The notes below the pieces were generated by a model. It saw only the letters and a program-made list of their open reading frames with translations. It was not told the origin of the DNA and did no database searches. From the NCBI GenBank assembly GCA_045589455.1, contig JAZNPC010000047.1:1-6414 (forward strand): 6,414 nt of DNA. The letters run 5' to 3'. Source of the stretch: RGIG990 sp045589455 (lineage in GTDB: Bacteria > Verrucomicrobiota > Kiritimatiellia > RFP12 > UBA3636). Shown piece after piece: positions 1 to 4,847 of the stretch (the stretch's first letter is position 1; each line of letters starts with the position of its first letter). Made by a program: the position numbers and the translations under genes.

Positions 1-120
1 TGCGCAGCGCACGACACTAGCGCTTGACGTTGGACATGGTCTTGCTCTCGTTGTCGCAAGGCCAACTTACAAGCGCTAGTGTGGGGGCAACCCATGTGCT
101 TGTGTGATGGCTAGAAGTGC
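1..120 (+). repeat. Repeat A, left copy of a 120-bp inverted repeat
   Basis: The reverse complement of this stretch recurs at 6221-6340 with 118 of 120 bases identical; the mismatches pair 6 with 6335 and 112 with 6229. The element is self-complementary: 14-26 pairs with 70-82 (13 perfect pairs, core CACTAGCGCTTG), 29-33 with 62-66, and 41-45 with 56-60, leaving a 10-nt loop. This gives one long interrupted hairpin of about 69 nt. The remainder (83-120) folds poorly. No credible protein is encoded. The copy begins at the window edge, so its true left end is unknown. It could be a MITE-like or other dispersed intergenic repeat, or a structured RNA; its function is not evident. Confidence 0.9.
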
Positions 121-402
121 GAAAAAGGGACGCAGAGACGCGGAGGCTTCCACCTACGTTAAAACTACGGCGGACAGAAAGGAGGTCTGGGAAGCCGCGG
201 AGCGTACACCAAGCTTGGTTGTGCGCTGCGCCGCGTGCGGTGCAGTTTGAGCGTAGCGTATGTGCAAAACTCTCTCGCACAAGAATGCGGCTTGCTCTCG
301 GAAACGGGTGTGAACCCTCCTGCGTAGCAAGGAGGGCGGCAGTCGTCCCCGATTCTCACATAACCGGGGTGCAGGCGGGCTTCCGCATGCACTGACTGCG
401 GG
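121..402. other. Gene-free GC-rich spacer
   Basis: No convincing gene is seen on either strand. Open frames here are short, rich in Arg, Pro, Ser and Cys, overlap one another on both strands and lack ribosome binding sites, as expected for GC-rich non-coding DNA. The only clear structure is a hairpin at 315-336: CCCTCCT (315-321) pairs with AGGAGGG (330-336) around an 8-nt loop. It has no T-tract, so it is not a standard terminator. Confidence 0.6.
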
Positions 403-425
403 GTGACGGGCTTCCAGCCCGTCAC
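403..425. repeat. Short perfect palindrome with GGGCTTCCAGCCC core
   Basis: GTGACGGGCT (403-412) pairs perfectly with AGCCCGTCAC (416-425) around a TCC loop, a 10-bp stem. No T-run follows, so an intrinsic terminator is unlikely. From memory, palindromes with this GGGCTTCCAGCCC core are scattered through intergenic DNA of Planctomycetes and related phyla. Its last three bases are the first three of the outer stem of the next element, so the two structures compete. Confidence 0.75.
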
Positions 426-556
426 TTACGGCGCACCGAGCGTTCATCGCTGGTGCGACCTCGGGCTACGGGACGTTCCTCGTCCCGCCCACAAGGCGGT
501 GAACGCCTTGTCTCCCGTGACGGCATAGGGCGATGAACGCCCTTGCGCCGTAAGTG
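423..556. repeat. Symmetrical four-hairpin palindromic element
   Basis: CACTTACGGCGCA (423-435) is the perfect reverse complement of 544-556 and closes a domain of four hairpins. H1 pairs 432-437 with 452-457 and 439-442 with 448-451. H2 pairs 469-475 with 481-487. H3 pairs 492-498 with 504-510. H4 pairs 527-532 with 538-543. Every loop has five bases closed by CG on both sides: TTCAT, TTCCT, GTGAA, ATGAA. The last two are TTCAC and TTCAT on the opposite strand, so all fit CG-TTCNY-CG, two in each direction. The pairs H1/H4 and H2/H3 and the outer stem all centre near 489-490. Part of the outer stem (432-435) competes with H1. It may be a palindromic mobile repeat or a structured RNA domain; no protein is encoded. 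Confidence 0.8.
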
Positions 557-750
557 GCGCATTAAAAATCCGCCACCCCGAAGTCAGTACGAGCGGAGCC
601 CACTCGTACCCCGGAGCCGTGAAAACTGGGGACGGCTCTCGTCCTTCATCTGTCGTGAAGGATTTACACCCGATTGGTGAAGGCAACCCGCCCACTAGCT
701 CAATTAAGACTCCGCCTCGCGTTGACACGCGACAGTTCTCGCAAAGCGAG
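554..750. repeat. Chain of consecutive small hairpins
   Basis: Six further short stems follow with little sequence between most of them: 554-559 with 571-576 (GTGGCG/CGCCAC), 587-593 with 603-609 (GTACGAG/CTCGTAC), 614-620 with 632-638 (GAGCCGT/ACGGCTC), 642-648 with 656-662 (TCCTTCA/TGAAGGA), 717-721 with 728-732 (TCGCG/CGCGA) and 738-742 with 746-750 (CTCGC/GCGAG). The first four are 6-7 bp and convincing as a series; the last two are only 5 bp. Bases 663-716 show no clear stem. Open frames crossing this region look spurious. The chain continues the four-hairpin element and leads into repeat B. Confidence 0.65.
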
Positions 751-881
751 CGCTGCTGCGCCAATCTGGTCATTGAGCACTGCGAGTCCTTAAAATTGCA
801 ACAGCAATTTTTCTCGCACCAGACAAAAGGATGGAGGAGCCCTGTCACTATCGTTCAAGGCACCTCCATCAACCGAAAGGA
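737..881 (+). repeat. Repeat B, left copy, two-hairpin element
   Basis: The reverse complement of this region returns at 6014-6156 at roughly 80% identity by eye, with an offset of about two bases. Hairpin 1: TGCGAG (781-786) pairs with CTCGCA (813-818), and inside it AAAATTGC (792-799) pairs with GCAATTTT (804-811) around AACA. Hairpin 2: 831-841 pairs with 859-869 (ATGGAGG/CCTCCAT plus GCC/GGC, one A-A mismatch) around a conserved 17-nt loop. A conserved tail, AACCGAAAGG (871-880), follows. In the right copy, hairpin 1 keeps its pairing despite sequence changes. It may be a structured RNA or a REP/MITE-like mobile repeat. Confidence 0.8.
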
Positions 882-893
882 GTGGGGCGTGAG

Positions 894-960
894 CCGGAAC
901 AACATAGTTCTGTTGGCTGTTGATTGTTTTTATAGTTCTGCGTCTAGTTGCGTGTTCCGG
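894..960. repeat. Spaced inverted repeat upstream of the promoter
   Basis: CCGGAACA (894-901) is the exact reverse complement of TGTTCCGG (953-960), with 51 nt between them. Within the interval CAACA (900-904) can pair with TGTTG (911-915), and ATAGTTCTG occurs twice (904-912 and 932-940). It marks the right edge of the GC-rich repeat zone before the AT-rich promoter region. The role is unknown. Confidence 0.45.
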
Positions 961-983
961 AAATTCACACTCACAAACAATTA

Positions 984-1011
984 TTGACTTCAAAGCCGTA
1001 AATATTGTAAT
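984..1011 (+). promoter_or_regulatory. Sigma-70-like promoter for the gene block
   Basis: TTGACT (984-989) and TGTAAT (1006-1011) are each one base from the sigma-70 consensus hexamers and lie 16 nt apart in an abruptly AT-rich stretch, about 75 nt before the first start codon. No comparable promoter was found between the later genes, so this one probably drives the whole block. The long AT-rich leader (about 1018-1084) shows no obvious riboswitch fold. Confidence 0.6.
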
Positions 1012-1016
1012 ATTTA
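999..1016. promoter_or_regulatory. Possible operator palindrome over the -10 box
   Basis: TAAATATT (999-1006) is the exact reverse complement of AATATTTA (1009-1016), with GT between. The 18-bp site covers the whole -10 hexamer, which is where a repressor would block RNA polymerase. AT-rich palindromes arise easily by chance in such DNA, so an operator role is only a suggestion. Confidence 0.35.
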
Positions 1017-1084
1017 AACATAAATTTTACTAAAACACATAATTATAAAACACATATATACAATTTTATTTAATGGGGTATTAA

Positions 1085-1783
1085 ATGTCCGAAGAAGAAA
1101 ATACTGCAGTAGAAGCAACAGCAACAAAGCGTGCAAATGGTTTTATCGTAGATCTAGATTATTCCTTGATGAACCTAACAGAAAACCTAAGATCAATTTA
1201 TCTTCAGGCTCTTGAGGATGTTGATTGTGGTATGCCTGCAGAAATGTTTGTTAGCAAGGTTTTTGGTAGAAAAATTTACCCAACAGCAGAAGATTTAATT
1301 AAGGAGACAGAGACAGAGACAGTTGACTTTGTTGCCGATATTGAGAAGTCTTTAGATTCTGCTCTTGCAGATGCAACACCAGTAAAGCTAGTTTCTGCAA
1401 TTTGCAAAAAAATCCTTCCAACAGATATGAAGTGTGTTTTTGTAACTTCACGTGCTGTAAATGTTGCTCAGCAGGTAATTGAAGACCTTGGAATGGATGA
1501 ATCTTTAATTTTAAAGGCAGACAAACAGGATTATCTAGGTGTTTATGGCTCTGAGGTTTGGGCAAAGGCTGCAAATATGATTCATGTTTCTCCTCGCTCT
1601 TGCACAGTTTTAACAACACCAGCAGAGTCTGCTCGTGCAGCAATGTTTTTAGGTATGCGTACAGTTGCTTTAACAAACTCAATGCTTGAATATCAGGACT
1701 ATTCTGGCGTTGATTATTTTGGCGCATTAACTGATAATAATGCAGATGAAATTGCTAAGGGTATTTTAAGCTATGCTAATTAA
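1085..1783 (+). CDS. HAD-superfamily-like protein with degenerate active site
   Basis: 232 residues, first gene of the block. ATG 1085 has a plausible Shine-Dalgarno (GGGGT, 1075-1079). The protein resembles the haloacid dehalogenase fold of the beta-phosphoglucomutase/phosphatase type. Motif I is IVDLDYSLMN with D23 and D25, motif II is CVFVTSR (T121/S122), and a helical cap-like region lies between (about 30-110). The motif IV region, CTVLTTPAESARAAMFLGM (173-191), aligns with the usual CLVFEDSxxGxxAAxxAGM, but the two acidic Mg-binding residues are T177 and T178. The motif III lysine is not where expected; K145 or K148 are alternatives. The nucleophile is thus kept while metal binding looks lost, suggesting a non-catalytic or altered protein. 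No signal peptide or membrane segment is seen, so it is probably cytoplasmic. An ETETET run (75-80) comes from a short GAGACA repeat. It ends 11 nt before the next likely start, so co-transcription is likely. Substrate unknown. Confidence 0.75.
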   Translation: MSEEENTAVEATATKRANGFIVDLDYSLMNLTENLRSIYLQALEDVDCGMPAEMFVSKVFGRKIYPTAEDLIKETETETVDFVADIEKSLDSALADATPVKLVSAICKKILPTDMKCVFVTSRAVNVAQQVIEDLGMDESLILKADKQDYLGVYGSEVWAKAANMIHVSPRSCTVLTTPAESARAAMFLGMRTVALTNSMLEYQDYSGVDYFGALTDNNADEIAKGILSYAN

Positions 1784-1794
1784 TTTGATTGTTT

Positions 1795-2247
1795 ATGTCT
1801 GATGCCAAAAAGAGGGGAATGACTAGAAAAATATCATTGATTGTAATAGCCTTCATACTAACAATAAGTGTTATTTTTCAGTTAAGTGTTATTTTTCAGT
1901 TGGGTTGTTATCCTCAAAGGTCTAATAGAGAGAATGAGCCGCGTATTGAAGACGATATTGAAGCAACTCAATTAGACATTGCTACTATTCGGGGTGCAAT
2001 TATGACCTATGAACTTTTAATGGGTGAATATCCTTCCTCAATAGATGATTTGGCAAAGAAGAAAGTTAATGATCGGGGAAACCTGCTTGATGCAACTGAT
2101 TTGACGGATAGATGGGGCACAAAGTATAGCTTTAAAATTGAAGGTGATGGCGACATTGAAGTTCGCTCTGCAGGGCCTGATATGCAGATGAATACGGCAG
2201 ATGACTTGTTTAAAATCTATTTAAGTAAAGCCACTCAAGGGCAATAG
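1795..2247 (+). CDS. GspG-like membrane-anchored protein lacking the prepilin motif
   Basis: 150 residues from ATG 1795; TTG 1789 and ATG 1819 are alternatives, and none has a well-placed Shine-Dalgarno. From about residue 54 it aligns with the GspG that follows: matching elements include ATQ-DI--I, TYE, YPSSIDDL, LTDRWGTKYSF and the calcium-site-like SAGPDMQMNTADDL (125-138). The N-terminus differs completely. Instead of a G|FTLVE prepilin cleavage site it has basic residues and a hydrophobic segment (about 13-37) ending in QLGC. C38 could be a lipoprotein cysteine, but glutamine at -3 makes a poor lipobox; a plain membrane anchor fits better. The segment contains an exact 18-bp tandem duplication (SVIFQL twice). 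It is probably a paralogue of gspG that shows the globular domain at the periplasmic face but cannot be processed as a pseudopilin. Possible roles are assembly regulator, inhibitor or decaying duplicate. Confidence 0.7.
   Translation: MSDAKKRGMTRKISLIVIAFILTISVIFQLSVIFQLGCYPQRSNRENEPRIEDDIEATQLDIATIRGAIMTYELLMGEYPSSIDDLAKKKVNDRGNLLDATDLTDRWGTKYSFKIEGDGDIEVRSAGPDMQMNTADDLFKIYLSKATQGQ
1865..1900 (+). repeat. 18-bp exact tandem duplication inside a membrane segment
   Basis: The unit TAAGTGTTATTTTTCAGT occurs twice back to back (1865-1882 and 1883-1900), with one more matching base at 1901. It is in frame and duplicates six residues (SVIFQL) of the GspG-like protein's hydrophobic segment. Removing one unit would leave about 20 hydrophobic residues, still enough to span a membrane. 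The lack of any mismatch suggests a recent duplication or a slippage-prone site. Confidence 0.9.
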
Positions 2248-2302
2248 TAAATAAACGACAACGATATAAAATCACATAATGATGATTTGGAAGGGGTGAA
2301 TT

Positions 2303-2722
2303 ATGAAAAAGGATGAAAGAAGAAATTCAAAGAAGGCCGGTTTTACACTTGTTGAATTGCTACTCGTAGTTACAATTCTTGGTGTGCTTGCTACGGTTGC
2401 TGTTATGAATTTAAGCGGCAGTGGTGAGGAGGCTCGTATTAAGGCAACACAAACAGATATCAAAACCATTGAATCTGCAGTTACAACCTACGAAATACGT
2501 ACAGGTAAATTCCCTTCTTCATTGGATGATTTGACAAAAGAGATTGATGGGCAAAAGGGATTGCTTGATGTTTCCGCATTAACAGATAAGTGGGGCAAAA
2601 AGTACAGCTACAAAAATGAAGGTGGTGGCTACTTTGAAATTCGTTCTTCTGGTCCCGATTGTGCAATGAATACGGCTGATGATCTTTTAAATTCAAAGTG
2701 TAAAGCAGCAACAAGACAATAA
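2303..2722 (+). CDS. gspG: Type II secretion major pseudopilin GspG
   Basis: 139 residues. ATG 2303 has a strong Shine-Dalgarno (GGAAGGGG, 2289-2296) six bases upstream. A 13-residue basic leader ends at KKAG|FTLVELL, with cleavage between G13 and F14 and the conserved Glu at +5 (E18). The hydrophobic N-helix runs to about residue 37, giving a mature protein of 126 residues, close to the usual GspG size. The globular part shows family signatures: TYEIRTGKFPSSLDDL, LTDKWGKKYSYKNEGGGYFE and the C-terminal loop SSGPDCAMNTADD, which matches the calcium-binding loop of GspG. C120 and C133 could form a disulfide, unusual for this family. GspG polymerises into the periplasmic pseudopilus that pushes substrates through the secretin. 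Its own ribosome binding site is the best of the early genes, as expected for the most abundant subunit. It could in principle be a related type IV-like pilin, but the order G-H-I-J-K argues for T2SS. Confidence 0.93.
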   Translation: MKKDERRNSKKAGFTLVELLLVVTILGVLATVAVMNLSGSGEEARIKATQTDIKTIESAVTTYEIRTGKFPSSLDDLTKEIDGQKGLLDVSALTDKWGKKYSYKNEGGGYFEIRSSGPDCAMNTADDLLNSKCKAATRQ

Positions 2723-3544
2723 GTGATAACTGAGTTCTTTCAAAAATGCCCACATGGAAAAAACAAGTCCTGTGGGCAATTTGGTTTTACGCTTGTAGAA
2801 TTGCTATTGGTCTGTGTTATCCTTGGTGTTGTTGCTACTATTGCAGCACTAAATTTTTCAAAGGTTGTATCTGGTGGACAAATAGGAATTACTGCACGTG
2901 AAATCATGGCTGCGGGTCGTTATGCTCGCACCATGGCCTTGCTATACCAAACACCCGTTGATTTAGTGATACGGCTTGATCAAGAGGAGTTTTTTGTTGA
3001 AGCCCGTGATAGAACAGAGGGCAATGTCATGGGAATTCAGGGATTAGATTTTACCACAAATTCTATTTCTTCTGCAGAAGAAGCTTCTTCAACGGGTGGA
3101 TTTTCTCGAGACTATAGTTCCAGCTACGGTTCACAAGGCTTTGGTATGGCAGTCTCCCGTTCGGAACGAGATGAGCAGACATCATTTCGTGATGATGACG
3201 ATGATGATGGAAGATTGACGGGTGTGCAAATAGAAATGCTAGATGCTTCCGGTGCGCCTATGCAACAAGATATTTCTGCAACGATTAAGAGTGCTATAGA
3301 TACGGACCCACAGCCTATTGTTGGCATAAAGGTTCGTTTTGAGGGTTATTCGGATGTGGTTTCCTCAAGCTCTGCCTATAGTGGTTTTTCAAATAGTGAG
3401 GGAACTGTAATTGATTCGGGTGAAATAAGGATTCGTTATAGGGCCAATGGAACGGTTCGTCCATATAAGCTTTCCTTGTCTGATTCAGAGGGTAATGTAC
3501 AAATTATAGAAGTAAATTCTGTCGGTACAGGTAAATCTTATTAG
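2723..3544 (+). CDS. gspH: Type II secretion minor pseudopilin GspH-like, enlarged
   Basis: 273 residues from GTG 2723, which directly follows the gspG stop (TAA then GTG). No Shine-Dalgarno is visible, so translation is probably coupled to gspG. A 21-residue leader with C9 and C17 precedes G|FTLVELLLVCVILG (Glu at +5). The next section, AREIMAAGRYARTMALLYQT (58-77), is the typical GspH/FimT helix, followed by strands such as VDLVIRLDQEEFFVEA. The C-terminal GEIRIRYRANGTVRPYKLSL (233-252) also matches the GspH family end. GspH proteins are normally about 150-200 residues; here an extra Ser-, Gly- and Asp-rich region (about 111-165) contains six consecutive aspartates (D157-162), probably a surface loop. 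GspH is thought to link the GspI-J-K tip complex to the GspG shaft. Assignment rests on N-terminal motifs, the C-terminal pattern and position. Confidence 0.85.
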   Translation: MITEFFQKCPHGKNKSCGQFGFTLVELLLVCVILGVVATIAALNFSKVVSGGQIGITAREIMAAGRYARTMALLYQTPVDLVIRLDQEEFFVEARDRTEGNVMGIQGLDFTTNSISSAEEASSTGGFSRDYSSSYGSQGFGMAVSRSERDEQTSFRDDDDDDGRLTGVQIEMLDASGAPMQQDISATIKSAIDTDPQPIVGIKVRFEGYSDVVSSSSAYSGFSNSEGTVIDSGEIRIRYRANGTVRPYKLSLSDSEGNVQIIEVNSVGTGKSY

Positions 3545-3562
3545 GAATATAAAACTTTTACG

Positions 3563-3994
3563 ATGAGATTGAGAAAAAGCAATTTTATTTACAAAACGAG
3601 AAGCGGTATGACGTTGGTTGAGGTTTTAATGGCTACCGTTATTCTTGGTATTTGTGTTTTTAGCTTGTATCAATGTCTTACTATGAGTCTTGAAACCTTT
3701 CGTCAGACAGATTTTCCTCAGGGTGTTGCTAATGTTATTGCGTTAGCAGATGCAAAATACCCATTTGTTATAAAAACAGATCCGGTAGAGGATTTGCTTG
3801 TTGATCCAGATAGCTCTCTCGTAGAGGGTTGGACCTATGAGCGCTTTTGTGATGAGGATGCCGAGGACGAGGAGGATGAAGATGGAATTTATCTTGTTCA
3901 CATAATTGTTAAACAAGGCAATGGAGGTGTGGGCAGAGAAGCGGAATTCTTCAAGTTTGTTTATTTTGAGGAGGGTGCAAGCAGTGGTCAATAA
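3563..3994 (+). CDS. gspI: Type II secretion minor pseudopilin GspI
   Basis: 143 residues, starting 18 nt after gspH. No well-spaced Shine-Dalgarno is seen; AGGA at 3543-3546 is about 16 nt away. The basic 15-residue leader ends in TRSG|MTLVEVLMATVILG, with Met at +1, which the family tolerates, and Glu at +5 (E20). The TLVEVLMA pattern is typical of GspI. The body is short, as in other GspI proteins, ending in strands (IYLVHIIVKQG, EFFKFVYF). An acidic run at D97-D107, in which 10 of 11 residues are Asp or Glu, sits in the middle, which is unusual. GspI nucleates the pseudopilus tip by binding GspJ and GspK in the inner membrane and periplasm. Its last 11 nt overlap the likely start of gspJ, supporting coupled synthesis of these partners. 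The call depends partly on position between gspH and gspJ. Confidence 0.85.
   Translation: MRLRKSNFIYKTRSGMTLVEVLMATVILGICVFSLYQCLTMSLETFRQTDFPQGVANVIALADAKYPFVIKTDPVEDLLVDPDSSLVEGWTYERFCDEDAEDEEDEDGIYLVHIIVKQGNGGVGREAEFFKFVYFEEGASSGQ
3968..3975 (+). promoter_or_regulatory. Ribosome binding site that fixes the gspJ start
   Basis: GAGGAGGG lies inside the gspI reading frame, eight bases before GTG 3984. This makes GTG 3984 the best start for gspJ and gives a normal seven-residue prepilin leader. The open frame extends further upstream to TTG 3906, but that start would add 26 residues with no leader-like character. GTG 3975 overlaps the site itself. Confidence 0.75.
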
Positions 3995-4847
3995 ACGTTT
4001 AGGCTTTACCCTCATAGAAGTGCTACTAACAGTGGCAATTTTGGGCATTGTGGTTGGTGTTGTGTCAACAACAATGAGCACATCGGTTGAGATTTGGCGT
4101 CAATCTAAAATTGTTGCAGATAGAACTCATCATGGCGATGCTGTTATGGAGCAAATAGTGATGTCACTCCGGTCTGCTTATTATCCAGAGGGAACTGAGC
4201 CTTCTTATGAATATGGCTTTACAATTGAGGATGATGGAGGAGAGTTTCCTAACGCAGAGGATAGAATCTCTTGGGTTAAAGTTGGAAATTCTCTAATAGG
4301 AGAGGATGTTCCTTGGGCAGGCACGGCTCATCGTGTTGAGCTTTTTGTCAACGAGGGTGGAGAGCAGGGTATATATGTTAAGGCTTGGCAATTAGTTGGT
4401 TTAGATGATGAATTTGATCCAGAAGAGGATGTAGAACCAATATTGTTATCAGATGAGGTTGTGTCTCTAAATTGTCGTATGATTGATCCAGATAAGACTC
4501 TCGAACCATTAGAAGAAATTGAATGGTTAGATGAATGGGCAGAGAGTAATCGAATTCCAACAATGGTGGAAATAACAATAGGTATTCAGCAAAAAGGTGC
4601 TAAAGAAGCACCTACAGAGTATGTTCGTACAATTGAAATACCTATGGCAAGTTTATCTTGGGATTTAGTTGACTCTTCTAGTGGCTCTGGTAGAGAAAGA
4701 GTGCCAGGCAATCGAAATAAGGATGAGTCAGATTATATAGGTGGGCCAAGAGGACCTCAAGGTGGTGGTGCCCCAGAAGGTGGCGCTCCTGGTGGAGGAA
4801 CATCAGGTGGAGGAGCTTCTAGCGGTGCTCCGGCGGGAGGACAATAA
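3984..4847 (+). CDS. gspJ: Type II secretion minor pseudopilin GspJ with Gly/Pro-rich tail
   Basis: 287 residues from GTG 3984, chosen for its ribosome binding site. The leader MVNKRLG is followed by FTLIEVLLTVAILGIVVG, with Glu at +5. Family-like sections follow: the helix SVEIWRQSKIVADRTHHGDAVMEQ broadly matches GspJ, then RVELFV (117-122), the ILLSDEVVSLNCRMIDPD stretch (153-170) and WLDEWAESNRIPTMVEITIG (181-200), which is the characteristic GspJ pattern of a Trp-containing segment before a Pro-x-x-Val-x-Ile strand. The core ends near residue 225. The last 35 or so residues (253-287) are a low-complexity tail of Gly, Pro, Ala and Ser with GGPRGPQGGG-like repeats, unusual for GspJ. GspJ forms the pseudopilus tip with GspI and GspK. 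It overlaps gspI by 11 nt and gspK by 1 nt (TAATG). Confidence 0.88.
   Translation: MVNKRLGFTLIEVLLTVAILGIVVGVVSTTMSTSVEIWRQSKIVADRTHHGDAVMEQIVMSLRSAYYPEGTEPSYEYGFTIEDDGGEFPNAEDRISWVKVGNSLIGEDVPWAGTAHRVELFVNEGGEQGIYVKAWQLVGLDDEFDPEEDVEPILLSDEVVSLNCRMIDPDKTLEPLEEIEWLDEWAESNRIPTMVEITIGIQQKGAKEAPTEYVRTIEIPMASLSWDLVDSSSGSGRERVPGNRNKDESDYIGGPRGPQGGGAPEGGAPGGGTSGGGASSGAPAGGQ

Noticed and set aside
29..66. Possible integron attC site in repeat A (GTTGGAC at 29-35, GGCCAAC at 60-66)
   Set aside because: The core-like motifs are in the wrong order and orientation for attC (RYYYAAC must come first and GTTRRRY last), and the second motif does not fit fully. No integrase is present.
403..662. CRISPR array or tRNA cluster in the hairpin-rich region
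   Set aside because: The units are individual palindromes with different stems and no constant direct repeat with regular spacers, and no tRNA cloverleaf with TTCRA T-loop and acceptor stem could be assembled.
117..987. Several open frames of 67-134 codons on both strands in the left flank
   Set aside because: They overlap each other on opposite strands, have odd compositions, lack ribosome binding sites and run through palindromes and repeats. Shared peptides with frames in the right flank come from the repeated DNA.
1299..1727. Long minus-strand frame opposite the HAD-like gene
   Set aside because: It is rich in Leu, Gln and His, as expected for the antisense of an AT-rich gene with strong codon bias, and the plus-strand frame has clear HAD motifs.
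3906..3983. 26-codon upstream extension of gspJ beginning at TTG 3906
   Set aside because: It lies inside gspI, has no ribosome binding site, and would place the prepilin cleavage site after an unusually long leader. GTG 3984 with GAGGAGGG fits much better.
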